64,000 bases of DNA, from assembly GCF_037094685.1 (NCBI RefSeq), contig NZ_CP146614.1:1054001-1118000 (forward strand), in the 5' to 3' direction. Position numbers and translations under genes: made by a program. The number at the start of each line of letters is the position of its first letter. Position 1 is the first letter of the stretch. Origin of the DNA: Massilia sp. METH4 (lineage in GTDB: Bacteria; Pseudomonadota; Gammaproteobacteria; Burkholderiales; Burkholderiaceae_D). The notes under the pieces were generated by a model. It had not been told where the DNA came from. It saw only the letters and a program-made list of their open reading frames with translations, and did no database searches. This document shows, in pieces, positions 47,679-56,326 of the stretch.

Positions 47679-48905
47679 TTGTTCGTACAACATCATTTGA
47701 GTGTGCAGCACCGCCTGAGCAATTGGGTGGAAGGCGTGACCGGCAAGGTGGAGCTCCCGCTCCGGCTGGAGCTGTGGAACGGCCAGAAGATCGACTTTTC
47801 CGGCGAAACGCCGCGCGTCACGATCCGCCTGCCCAAGGCATCGGCGGCGCGCTACCTGCTGCAGCCTTCGCTGTCGAACCTCGGCACCGCCTATGTCGAA
47901 GGCGATATCGAGGTGAGGGGCGCCGCCCACGACATGATCGCCATCGTCAACGCGCTGGCCAGGAGCTCGCTGTCGATGGACGGCAAGCTGGCCCGCATCG
48001 TGCGCACGTTCACGCACGACCGCGGCAAGGATGCGGAAGCGATCCGCTATCACTACGACGTCTCCAACGAGTTCTACCAGCAGTTCCTCGATCCGAACAT
48101 GGTGTACTCGTGCGCCTATTTCGAGAACGGCGACGAAGACCTGGCCACCGCGCAGCTGAAGAAGATCGACCACATCCTCGCCAAGATCCGCGTGCAGCCC
48201 GGCCAGACGCTGCTCGACATCGGTTGCGGCTGGGGCGCGCTGGTGATCCGCGCCGCCGAGCGCTTCGGCGCGCGCTGCGTGGGCATCACGCTGTCGGAGA
48301 ACCAGCATGCGCTGGCCGTCGAGCGCGTGAAGGCCGCCGGCCTTGCCGACCGCGTGGAGATCCGGCTGCAGGATTACCGCGACGTGCGCGGCACCTTCGA
48401 CCGCATCACCAGCGTGGGCATGTTCGAGCACGTGGGCATCAAGCACCTGCCGGAGTATTTCGGCATCATGTCCCGGCTGCTGGCCGACGATGGCGTGGCG
48501 ATGAACCACGGCATCACGTCGACCGATCCGGACAATGGCGAGACACCGTATGGCGGCGGCGAGTTCATCCAGAAATACGTGTTCCCGCACGGCGAGCTGG
48601 CCCATATCGGCACCGTACTGCGGGCGATGCAGCAGGGGAACCTGGAAGCGTATGACGTGGAAAACCTGCGCCGCCACTACGCCCGCACCACGTCGATCTG
48701 GACCGACAACTTCGAGGCCAGGGCCGAGCGGGTCAAGGAGCTGGCGGGAGAAAAGCGCTTCCGGATCTGGCACGTGTACCTGGCCGGCTGCTCGTATGCG
48801 TTCGACCAGGACTGGATCAGCCTGTACCAGATCGTGTGCGGCAAGGGGGGCCGCCATCCGCGCGGGCTGCCCTGGTCGAGGAACTATATGTACGAGAAGA
48901 GATGA
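47679..48905 (+). CDS. cfa: Cyclopropane-fatty-acyl-phospholipid synthase (TTG start)
   Basis: Adds a methylene from SAM across unsaturated acyl chains of membrane lipids. The 408-residue protein has an N-terminal lipid-binding part, YHYDVSNEFYQQFLDPNMVYSCAYF (in parts), the SAM site LLDIGCGWGALVIRAAE (about 181), VGITLSENQ, MFEHVGIKHLPEYF and a C-terminal RIWHVYLAGCSYAFDQ. The start is TTG at 47679 with GGAGG 5 nt upstream; an upstream TTG at 47655 lies before that site. Confidence 0.9.
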   Translation: MFVQHHLSVQHRLSNWVEGVTGKVELPLRLELWNGQKIDFSGETPRVTIRLPKASAARYLLQPSLSNLGTAYVEGDIEVRGAAHDMIAIVNALARSSLSMDGKLARIVRTFTHDRGKDAEAIRYHYDVSNEFYQQFLDPNMVYSCAYFENGDEDLATAQLKKIDHILAKIRVQPGQTLLDIGCGWGALVIRAAERFGARCVGITLSENQHALAVERVKAAGLADRVEIRLQDYRDVRGTFDRITSVGMFEHVGIKHLPEYFGIMSRLLADDGVAMNHGITSTDPDNGETPYGGGEFIQKYVFPHGELAHIGTVLRAMQQGNLEAYDVENLRRHYARTTSIWTDNFEARAERVKELAGEKRFRIWHVYLAGCSYAFDQDWISLYQIVCGKGGRHPRGLPWSRNYMYEKR

Positions 48906-48934
48906 ACAAGGCGGTGCCGCTGGCAGCACCTCGT

Positions 48935-48976
48935 CGTGCTGGTGCCGCGTTTACTCGTGCTGGTGCCGCGTTTACT
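48935..48976. repeat. 21-bp tandem duplication at the msrA 3' end
   Basis: CGTGCTGGTGCCGCGTTTACT occurs twice in direct tandem (48935-48955, 48956-48976). The second copy contains the msrA stop codon. A third, partial match lies just upstream. Confidence 0.8.
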
Positions 48977-49502
48977 TCAGGCGCGCGCCGTGCATCTTGC
49001 GGAACTTGGCCACCTTCGGCCCCACCACGAAAGCGCAATAGCCCTGCAGCGGGTGCTGGGCAAAATAATTCTGGTGATACTCCTCGGCCTTGAAGAACGG
49101 CTGGGCCGGCGAGATTTCGGTGACGATCGGCGCATCCCACACGTGCGCCATTTCAGCCATCACCTGGCGCGCCGTCGCTTCCTGCTCCGGCGACTGGTAA
49201 TAGATCACCGAACGGTACTGCGTGCCCACGTCGTTGCCCTGGCGGTTGAGCGTGGTGGGATCGTGGATCGTGAAGAAGATTTCCAGGATGTCGCGGTAGC
49301 TGATCACGCCGGGATCGAATTCCAGGCGCACCACTTCCGCATGGCCGGTCGTGCCGGCGCACACCTGCTCGTACGTCGGGTCCGGCTGCTGGCCGCCCGT
49401 GTAACCCGACTCCACCTTGTTCACGCCCTTCACTTCGAGGTACACGGCTTCCGTGCACCAGAAACACCCGCCGCCCAGCACGGCGATCTCGGCTTGTGCC
49501 AT
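48972..49502 (-). CDS. msrA: Peptide-methionine (S)-S-oxide reductase
   Basis: Repairs methionine S-sulfoxide in proteins. The 176-residue enzyme has GGGCFWCTEAVY with catalytic Cys13, TGGQQPDPTYEQVCAGTTGHAE, NRQGNDVGTQYRSVIYY and KAEEYHQNYFAQHP. The start at 49502 has GAGG about 6 nt upstream; an ATG eight codons earlier is less suited. The resolving Cys pattern of longer MsrA forms is reduced to CAFVVGPK near the end. Confidence 0.93.
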   Translation of the reverse strand: MAQAEIAVLGGGCFWCTEAVYLEVKGVNKVESGYTGGQQPDPTYEQVCAGTTGHAEVVRLEFDPGVISYRDILEIFFTIHDPTTLNRQGNDVGTQYRSVIYYQSPEQEATARQVMAEMAHVWDAPIVTEISPAQPFFKAEEYHQNYFAQHPLQGYCAFVVGPKVAKFRKMHGARLK

Positions 49503-49604
49503 ACGATCCTCGCTGTCATTCGTCAAGGCCTACTGTAACGCAAATGACGAGGCTATGCAGTTCGCGTGCCAGGGGCCATATACTGGAACCTGACAGGAGG
49601 AAAA

Positions 49605-49685
49605 ATGGCTTTATTCAATCTCAACGAAGTTGCCGCCGCGCTGCCGAACTTCGCCCCCATCGGCGATGGTGGTGCGCACGGGTAA
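49605..49685 (+). CDS. Putative 26-residue peptide or gene remnant
   Basis: ATG preceded by AGGAGG (perfect, 4-nt spacing) and, further up, TATACT as a possible -10 box. It encodes MALFNLNEVAAALPNF then ten more residues before TAA. Small single-domain cupins in this group begin similarly, so this may be the stump of a deleted cupin gene whose expression signals survive. A true small peptide is the alternative. Confidence 0.4.
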   Translation: MALFNLNEVAAALPNFAPIGDGGAHG

Positions 49686-49737
49686 TCGTTTTTCCGGCGC
49701 CGCGCTCGGCGCTGGGAAACTTTGGCATAATGCCCGC

Positions 49738-50250
49738 ATGAATACCAGTTCTCCACGCACCGCCACGCCCGCGTTCGACAGCGTGCATTTCCGGCAGGCG
49801 CTGTCGCAGTTCGCCACCGGCGTCACCGTCATCACCACCCGGCTGGCGGACGGCAGCTATCGCGGCCTCACGGCCAGCTCCTTCAATTCGGTGTCGCTCG
49901 ACCCGCCGCTGGTGCTGTGGAGCCTGAAATCGCAGGCGTCCAGCATGCCCATCTTCTCGGGCAACTCGCACTACGTGATCAATATCCTGGCGGCCGACCA
50001 GGCGCACCTGGCCAAGCTGTTTTCAACGCGCACCGAAAATCCGTTCGGTCAGGTCGAGTTCGAACTATCGCGCACCGGCCACCCGGTGCTGAAGGGTTGC
50101 ACGGCCTGGTTCGAGTGCCACAACCGCAGCCGCTATCCGGAGGGGGACCACGTGATCTTCGTGGGCGAGGTGGAGCATTGCGAATGCTCCCCGCGCGAGC
50201 CGCTGCTGTTCCACGCGGGTAAGCTGGGCGGGCTGCACGTACCGGGCTGA
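49738..50250 (+). CDS. Flavin reductase family protein
   Basis: A 170-residue FMN-binding split-barrel protein of the flavin-reductase-like domain: FRQALSQFATGVTVITT, LTASSFNSVSLDPPLVLWSL, FSGNSHYVINILAADQ and GDHVIFVGEVEHCE. Such proteins pass reduced flavin to a monooxygenase or act on their own substrate. No monooxygenase lies beside it. The start at 49738 matches the family; upstream frame is non-homologous. Confidence 0.87.
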   Translation: MNTSSPRTATPAFDSVHFRQALSQFATGVTVITTRLADGSYRGLTASSFNSVSLDPPLVLWSLKSQASSMPIFSGNSHYVINILAADQAHLAKLFSTRTENPFGQVEFELSRTGHPVLKGCTAWFECHNRSRYPEGDHVIFVGEVEHCECSPREPLLFHAGKLGGLHVPG

Positions 50251-50255
50251 CCCCT

Positions 50256-52253
50256 TTATTGCCCGCTCAGCCGGGCGAGAATCCCATACAGCGCCTTCGG
50301 GTCCACGGGCTTGACGAGGTGCTCGTCGAACCCGGCGTCCAGCGCCCTGGCGCGGTCCTGCGGTGTACCGTAACCAGTGATGGCGACGATGCATGCCTTG
50401 GCCGTTTCCGGCATGCGCCGCAGGCGGTGCACCAGTTCATAGCCATCCATCCCGGGCAGGCCGATGTCCACGAACAGCAGTGCAGGCGGGCTCGTCACCA
50501 CGGCATCGAGCGCCTGCCGCGCATCGTTGCAGACGTTCACCGAATGCCCGGCCGTTTCCAGCAGCAGCGCCAGCATCTGCGCCGCATCGGCATTGTCGTC
50601 CACCACCACCAGGTGGCGCCGCAGCGTGCCGCGTATTTGCTCGCCCTCGGCCTGCTCGCGCGCGGCCCCTTCCGGTCGCTCCACGCGCGGCAGGCAGATC
50701 GTGAAGCGGCTGCCCTGCCCCATCCCGGCACTGTGCGCACTCACGCGGCCGCCCTGCAATTCGACGAGGGACTTCACCAATGCCAGCCCGAGGCCCAGGC
50801 CACCCTGGGAGCGGTCCGGCGAACGTTCCGCCTGCGTGAACAGGTCGAACACATGGGGCAGCAGGCTGGGCGGGATGCCGATGCCGGTGTCCTCGACGGT
50901 GACCCGCACATCGTTTCCTTCCACCGCCACGCCCACCGTGACCTGCCCGCCATCGAGCGTATAGCGGGCCGCATTGTTCAGCAGGTTCGACAGCACCTGG
51001 ATCAACCGCGTGCGGTCGCCGTTGACCCACGGCCGCTGGTCCGGCAGTTCCACGTGCACGCGGTGTCGCTTGGCCTGCATGAGCGCGGCCCCCTGCTCGA
51101 CGGCTTCGCCCACGATGGCGCACAGGTCGAGCGTTTCGCGGCGCAGCGTGACGAGGCCGCGCGTGACGCGCGAGACGTCCAGCAGGTCGTCCACGAGCTT
51201 GCGCATGTGCTCGACCTGCCGCGTGATGACGGCACCCGTCTTCTCGATGCGCCCCGCGTCCGGCATGCCCAGCCGCAGCAGCTCGGCGGCCGCGGCGATC
51301 GGCGCCAGCGGGTTGCGCAGCTCGTGGGCCAGCATGGCCAGGAATTCGTCCTTGCGCGAATTGGCTTCCTGCAGCGCCCGCATCGCCTGCACGGCCTCGG
51401 TGACGTCGCTGCCTTCGACGAAGATGCCGTAGACCGCGCCGCGATGGTCCCGGATCGGCTGGTAGATGAAGTTGACGAAACGCTCTTCGAGCTCGCTGTC
51501 CGCCCCGCGCCGCAGCAGCACGGGCATTTCATGGCCCACATGGGGCTCGCCGGTGCGGAAAACCTCGTCCAGCAGCGCGATGAAGCCCTGGTCGCGCACT
51601 TCCGGCAACACCTCGGCCACCGCATGGCCCACGATGTCGTCGCGCCCCACCAGCCGCAGGTAGGCGTCGTTGGCGATCTCGAACACGTGCTCCGGCCCGC
51701 GCACGACGGCGAGGATGCCGGGGGCCTGCTGGAACAACAGGCGCATGCGCTCGACTTCCTCCGCGCGGTGGCGCGCCGACAGCACCTGCTCGGTCGTTTC
51801 CGTGCAGGCACAGAACACGCCATGCACGCGCCCCTCCTCGTCGCGCATCGGCGAATACGAAAAGGTAAACCAGGTCTCCTCGTCGTAGCCGTGGCGGTGC
51901 ATCGTCAACAGCAGGTTCTTGTGGTACGTGGCGCGGCCCTGCATCGCCTCGTCGACGATGGGCGAGATATCGTGCCAGATATCGGCCCACACATCGCGAA
52001 ATGGCCGGCCCAGCGCCTGCGGGTGCTTGCGGCCGAGGATGTCCACATACGCGTCGTTGTACAGGAAAGCCAGCTCCGGCCCCCAGGCTGCGAACATGGG
52101 GAATTTCGAATTGAGCATGAGCCCGACGACTGTGCGCAGTGCCGCAGGCCACCCCGCGGGCGCGCCAAGCGGGGACGTCGACCAGTCATGGCCGCGCATC
52201 ATCGCACCCATCGTTCCGCCTTCGGTCAAAAACGCTGCGGGATTACGCGGCAT
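50256..52253 (-). CDS. Hybrid sensor histidine kinase (PAS-PAS-HisKA-HATPase-REC)
   Basis: A 665-residue cytoplasmic kinase without TM segments. PAS1 (about 25-155) resembles bacteriophytochrome-associated PAS domains (MFAAWGPELAFLYNDAY). PAS2 (about 170-290) is followed by the phosphoacceptor in FLAMLAHELRNPLAP, an ATPase domain (DTGIGIPP, GGLGLGLAL) and a C-terminal receiver (LLFVDIGLPGMDG). AGGAG precedes the chosen ATG by about 10 nt; a longer frame starts at 52328. It has no adjacent regulator; the receiver may act as a phosphate sink. Confidence 0.88.
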   Translation of the reverse strand: MPRNPAAFLTEGGTMGAMMRGHDWSTSPLGAPAGWPAALRTVVGLMLNSKFPMFAAWGPELAFLYNDAYVDILGRKHPQALGRPFRDVWADIWHDISPIVDEAMQGRATYHKNLLLTMHRHGYDEETWFTFSYSPMRDEEGRVHGVFCACTETTEQVLSARHRAEEVERMRLLFQQAPGILAVVRGPEHVFEIANDAYLRLVGRDDIVGHAVAEVLPEVRDQGFIALLDEVFRTGEPHVGHEMPVLLRRGADSELEERFVNFIYQPIRDHRGAVYGIFVEGSDVTEAVQAMRALQEANSRKDEFLAMLAHELRNPLAPIAAAAELLRLGMPDAGRIEKTGAVITRQVEHMRKLVDDLLDVSRVTRGLVTLRRETLDLCAIVGEAVEQGAALMQAKRHRVHVELPDQRPWVNGDRTRLIQVLSNLLNNAARYTLDGGQVTVGVAVEGNDVRVTVEDTGIGIPPSLLPHVFDLFTQAERSPDRSQGGLGLGLALVKSLVELQGGRVSAHSAGMGQGSRFTICLPRVERPEGAAREQAEGEQIRGTLRRHLVVVDDNADAAQMLALLLETAGHSVNVCNDARQALDAVVTSPPALLFVDIGLPGMDGYELVHRLRRMPETAKACIVAITGYGTPQDRARALDAGFDEHLVKPVDPKALYGILARLSGQ

Positions 52254-52332
52254 GCTGCAAGCTCTCCTGTTCGCTCCGGGTGGGCCGAGTATAGCGAAGG
52301 GGCGCGCCCGGCGGCGCCGCTCTTCCAATAAA

Positions 52333-52359
52333 GAAAAGCTGGCCGGCGGCCAGCTTTTC
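52333..52359 (-). terminator. Terminator of the ompW-type operon
   Basis: Perfect 12-bp stem GAAAAGCTGGCC (52333-52344) with 52348-52359, loop GGC. On the minus strand CTTTTCTTTATT follows. It lies 18 bp past the OmpW stop. Confidence 0.88.
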
Positions 52360-52376
52360 CAGGGGGCGGTGGCGGA

Positions 52377-53063
52377 TCAGAACTTGAACGTCAGTCCCAG
52401 GTTGATCGCCACCGGGTCGAGCTTCATCGCCTGGGTCTGGCCGGTCGAATACGTGGCCGTGGTGCGCAGCCGGGTCTTGATCACGCCCCCGTCCACCGAC
52501 CAGCGCTCGTTCAGCCGGAAGCTGGCGCCCAGCTGGGCGCTGGCCGCCCACTTCGATTCCAGCGAGAACGTGGAAGCCGGGCCGCCCGTGTTCAGCACCG
52601 CCGTCAACTGCGCCGAGCCACGCTCGCGGCGGAAATACGCATACGTGACGCCCAGGCCGACATAGGGGCGGAACACGGCGTCGGGCCCGAAGAAGCGGTA
52701 TTGCGCGAACAGCGTGGGCGGCAGCACGTCCACCGTGCCCAGCTGCCCCGTGCCGGCGATCGCGTCCGCGCCGAACAGCTTGTGGCGGTAAGGCGCGCCC
52801 AGGTCCAGCTCGGCGGCGATATTGTCGGTGATGAAGTAAGCCAGGTTCAGGATCGGCTTCGTGTCCGTGCCCACATCGGCCTTCGTGTTCGGCAGCGCCG
52901 GGGCGGACACATTGCCGCTTTCCACCTTCGGCGTGATCTTGTTGACGCCGACCTTCACGGTCCAGTCGCCCCGCGCCTGCGCGGCGGCGCCCGTCGCCGT
53001 GCCCAGGCCGGCACCCAGCGCCACAGCCATGGCCAGCAGCTTTACCATCGTCTTGTTCTTCAT
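52377..53063 (-). CDS. OmpW family outer-membrane protein
   Basis: A 228-residue eight-stranded beta-barrel protein. Signal peptide with cleavage near GAAAQA, then WTVKVGVNKITPK, the periplasmic DIKTK-like loop region, LPPTLFAQYRFFG, FRPYVGLGVTYAYF, KWAASAQLGASFRLNERWSVDGGV and a terminal aromatic (LGLTFKF) as needed for outer-membrane assembly. OmpW forms a narrow hydrophobic channel. It is the second gene after an SGNH hydrolase lipoprotein (24 bp gap). Confidence 0.9.
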   Translation of the reverse strand: MKNKTMVKLLAMAVALGAGLGTATGAAAQARGDWTVKVGVNKITPKVESGNVSAPALPNTKADVGTDTKPILNLAYFITDNIAAELDLGAPYRHKLFGADAIAGTGQLGTVDVLPPTLFAQYRFFGPDAVFRPYVGLGVTYAYFRRERGSAQLTAVLNTGGPASTFSLESKWAASAQLGASFRLNERWSVDGGVIKTRLRTTATYSTGQTQAMKLDPVAINLGLTFKF

Positions 53064-53087
53064 GAGGTTCTCCTTGTTCTTCTTCGC

Positions 53088-54464
53088 TTACAGCCAGCCC
53101 TTGGTGACCAGCGAGCGCGAGACGTAGCGGGCCAGCAGCAGGTTGTTGAACGGCGTCGGATGCACTTCATCGGCATACGAGTAATGGCTCACGTCGCCGG
53201 ACTTCAGGTTCGCGGCCGTACATCCCAGCGAGCTGCCCAGCGGGTTCTTCGCGGCGCCGAGATCGCAGGCCGGTTCGCTCACGTTGGTCAAGCCATACGG
53301 CCCCGGATTGGTAGCCTGGTCGTGGCTGACGGCGTATACGTCGACGATCACGACTTTGCTCTCGGAAGACAAGGCGGACGTGAGCTGCGCATTGAACGCC
53401 TGCACCATCTTGTCGATCAGCGCGCGCACGTTCGCGTCGCGCGACCGGCCGGCCGGCGTGCTGGCCACGTCCGGCAGGTTGTTGACGACCACGTAGTTCG
53501 CGCCGTTGCCGACGATCTGCGACTTGACCAGCGCGGCCAGCTCGGCACCGGCCGTGGTCAGTGCCGCCACCATGGCCGGGGCTTGCGCCGTCACGTAGTC
53601 GGCGCCGGCCTTGGTGCCAGCCGCGGTCGCACCCTTGGTCGCGGTGTCGACGATCGCCGTCACATTGGCGGGAGCCGTCGTGTTGCCGGCCATGACGGCC
53701 GCCGTCACGGCCGCCTGCACGATCGACGTTTGCGTGCTGCCGCTGCGCGCGCTCTCGGTGGCGATGGCCAGGCCGATCGCCGGCGCGGCGGTGGCGGGAT
53801 TGGTGGCGCCGGCCGCCAGTTGCGTGGCCAGGCTGGTGGCGAACGCCTGCTGGCCGGCCGTGTTGCCGGCCGCGGTGGCACCGGCGGAAAGCTGGGCCAG
53901 GTTGACCAGCACGTCGTTCCCGCCGGCCATCACGAACACCACTTCATCGCCCTTGAACTTGCCGCCCGTCTTGGCCAGGTGGTTCTTCACCTGCGTCACG
54001 ACCGGAACGGTCAATGCGCCAAGGGCGCTGCCCGTCAGCTTGTGGCCCGCGCCGATCGGATCGGTGACGCGCGCGCCGCCCTGCGCATAGCTGAAGCACT
54101 GGGCGTGATCGACGACCGGGACCGAAAAGCCTTTCGAGGCGTCGCCATCGAGGCCGGTCTGGGCCGGGCACGGTGCCGGCAGGCCGAACTGGGCGGCCAT
54201 CAGCTCGGTCCAGTTCTTGCCGGTGAAAGTCGCGTTGATGGCCGTGCTGTCGCCGTTGATGGTGTACTTGCCGCCACCCATGGCCTTCACGGTGCCGACA
54301 TTGTAGGTGCCGAGGTCGGACAGGCTGTCGCCGAAGCTCACCTGCGATGCGAACTGCACCTTGTTGACTTGCGCGCCCGATTGGGGTTTGCCGCTGTCGC
54401 CGCCGCCACAAGCGGCAAGGATGGCGCCGGCCATCACGGCCAGCGCGAGTTTTGTGGTTCGCAT
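53088..54464 (-). CDS. SGNH/GDSL hydrolase lipoprotein
   Basis: A 458-residue secreted lipid-anchored esterase-type protein. Signal with lipobox LAAC (LALAVMAGAILAACGGG). Catalytic blocks: FGDSLSDLGTYN (Ser in block I), VFVMAGGNDVL (block III) and DEVHPTPFNNLL near the end (Asp/His of block V). Between them lies a roughly 120-residue insert very rich in Ala, Thr and Gly (about 195-310). AGGAG precedes the ATG at 54464. Co-transcribed with the OmpW-type gene. The substrate is an ester, otherwise unknown. Confidence 0.88.
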   Translation of the reverse strand: MRTTKLALAVMAGAILAACGGGDSGKPQSGAQVNKVQFASQVSFGDSLSDLGTYNVGTVKAMGGGKYTINGDSTAINATFTGKNWTELMAAQFGLPAPCPAQTGLDGDASKGFSVPVVDHAQCFSYAQGGARVTDPIGAGHKLTGSALGALTVPVVTQVKNHLAKTGGKFKGDEVVFVMAGGNDVLVNLAQLSAGATAAGNTAGQQAFATSLATQLAAGATNPATAAPAIGLAIATESARSGSTQTSIVQAAVTAAVMAGNTTAPANVTAIVDTATKGATAAGTKAGADYVTAQAPAMVAALTTAGAELAALVKSQIVGNGANYVVVNNLPDVASTPAGRSRDANVRALIDKMVQAFNAQLTSALSSESKVVIVDVYAVSHDQATNPGPYGLTNVSEPACDLGAAKNPLGSSLGCTAANLKSGDVSHYSYADEVHPTPFNNLLLARYVSRSLVTKGWL

Positions 54465-54597
54465 GGGGTCTCCTGGGTTGATGTTCTTTTTGTAATAGCA
54501 CATGTGTACTATTTACAACCCAGCCAATATGCCAGCTCTGTCCGCTCCGATACAAGAAAAATTTGCTGAAAACAACACTACCGGTTTACCCGGCGGG

Positions 54598-56088
54598 TCA
54601 CGGCAGGCGGTCGTTGAAGAATTGCCGCGCGGCGGAGAGGCAGAACGGCGCCACCAGCAGGCGGTGATAACGCTCCGCGACGGCAACGTCCGGATCCTCG
54701 CCATCTTCCTGCGCCTCCAGCTGCACCGATTGCTTGGCCGCCGCAAAGCCAAGGCGCTGGCTGCGCCAGCCATCGTTGCTGAAGGGGTCGCCGTCCAGGT
54801 CGAGCAAGGTGGGCGCGCTGCCCTGCGCCGTGTAGTACTCGCTCGCGGCCGTGGAGTTGAAGAACGGGACGGTAGGATCTTCATTGCCGCCGCAGAGCAG
54901 CAGCGGCGACGCCGGCCGATAGCGGCGCAGGTCGTTGCGGGCCAGCCATTTGCGCAAGCCGTTCTCTGGCGCGCAGGCTTGCGGGTCGCCCGCGCAGGGG
55001 CGCGCCGCGACGTCGGCGAGGTAGGCATTCCGGTAGCTCGTGCGCACCAGCGGATTGTCGCCGAAGAAGGCGTTCGGGCCTTGCGGCTGTGGTTGCGAGT
55101 CGCGGGCGAACATCGCGCTGGCGGGCAGCTTGCCCTGGCCGACCAGCTCTTCCCCGGACAGCAGGCTCGGCAACAGGTTCTCGATCGTGGGCGCATAGCG
55201 CGCCTCGTACAGGTCCCCCGGCGCGGCATAGATCCCGGCGCCGGCGCGCTGGCCGGCCGTCGTAACCATCGGCAGGAAAATCGTGATGTCGCGCGTGAGG
55301 TAGCCGGCCATCGCCTGGTCGGCGAACCTGACCAGCGCATACGGGCCGGACAGCCCGGCGACGGCGGTAACGGTGAATTCTGCCGGCAATGCCTGCATGG
55401 CCTTCTGGGCGGCGAGCGCCACGTGGCCGCCCTGCGAATAGCCGGTGACGAACAGGCGGCTCGATGGATTCGCGCCCACCGCCGCGAACGACGCGCGCGC
55501 CGCGCGCAACGCATCGACCATGTCGGCACCCTGCAACTGCTCGTCGACATAAGGATGGTAATCGAGCGTCGAGCCTTCGTAGCCCTGGTAGTTCGGCGCC
55601 ACCACGATATAGCCCTGTGCCGCGAACATGGCCGCGACGAGCTGCACTTCGGTCGTCGCGACGTCCCACATCGTCGCACGCTTGTCGAGCGCGGTGCCAT
55701 GGGCGTAAACGAGCACCGGGCGGGTGCCGCTGCAGGCGGTATTCGTGCCTCCAGGCACCATGATGGCGGCCGAGCTCTCGGTCAGCGCATCGCGGGGCGC
55801 TGCCGTGCGGTAGCGGACCGACCACATGGTAACGCTGCAGCGCGGCTCGCCCGTAACGGCCTCGACTTCGTCGCTCATCAGCGCCGCCAGCTGGGCGGCG
55901 GTAACGGTCTGCACGCGGCTGCCATCAGGCAGCGTGACGGGCACCGCCGCCGCCGCCGTCACCACCGTGCCCCGGCCGGGCGGCGGCGGCGTGTACGGAG
56001 GAGTATCGTCGCCGCCATCGCTGCCGCCGCCACATGACGTCAACAGGGCAATCCAGAGCAGCAGTGCGGCAAGCGGCAGACGGGACAT
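54598..56088 (-). CDS. Secretory lipase-like alpha/beta hydrolase lipoprotein
   Basis: A 496-residue lipoprotein (signal ending LLTSCGGG) with a Pro-rich linker and an alpha/beta-hydrolase fold: VLVYAHGTALDKRA (oxyanion region), YIVVAPNYQGYEGS, the nucleophile elbow GYSQGGHVALAAQ, and a late LLLCGGNEDPTVPF with the acid residue. It resembles secretory lipases. The start at 56088 has GGAGG 5 nt upstream; an ATG eight codons earlier lies before that site. Monocistronic. Substrate unknown. Confidence 0.85.
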   Translation of the reverse strand: MSRLPLAALLLWIALLTSCGGGSDGGDDTPPYTPPPPGRGTVVTAAAAVPVTLPDGSRVQTVTAAQLAALMSDEVEAVTGEPRCSVTMWSVRYRTAAPRDALTESSAAIMVPGGTNTACSGTRPVLVYAHGTALDKRATMWDVATTEVQLVAAMFAAQGYIVVAPNYQGYEGSTLDYHPYVDEQLQGADMVDALRAARASFAAVGANPSSRLFVTGYSQGGHVALAAQKAMQALPAEFTVTAVAGLSGPYALVRFADQAMAGYLTRDITIFLPMVTTAGQRAGAGIYAAPGDLYEARYAPTIENLLPSLLSGEELVGQGKLPASAMFARDSQPQPQGPNAFFGDNPLVRTSYRNAYLADVAARPCAGDPQACAPENGLRKWLARNDLRRYRPASPLLLCGGNEDPTVPFFNSTAASEYYTAQGSAPTLLDLDGDPFSNDGWRSQRLGFAAAKQSVQLEAQEDGEDPDVAVAERYHRLLVAPFCLSAARQFFNDRLP

Positions 56089-56190
56089 GGCGACCTCCAG
56101 GGCATGATGCAACCATGGTAGGAGATAAAGCAGGCCGGGGTGTGGCGCGGATCAAACTGTGCGCAGGCAAATTGTGGCTGAGCTCGTATA

Positions 56191-56293
56191 AGAGCGCCTG
56201 ACAAAATCCTCAGGGCAAGGCGCGGCGTCGAAGACAGTCCACCGGTACGGGGGGACGCTGCAACGCAGCCATGGGGGTGCTGTCAGGCGCTCT
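56191..56293. repeat. Nested palindromic dispersed repeat, copy 3 (inverted)
   Basis: AGAGCGCCTGACA ... TGTCAGGCGCTCT, the reverse orientation of the copies at 173 and 25891. Both terminal arms carry the same A-to-G / T-to-C change, so pairing is kept while the sequence has drifted. It lies 33 bp after the sua5 stop, between two minus-strand genes. Confidence 0.8.
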
Positions 56294-56326
56294 ACCTCGG
56301 TGCCGACGCCGATACGAGCCCGGTTG

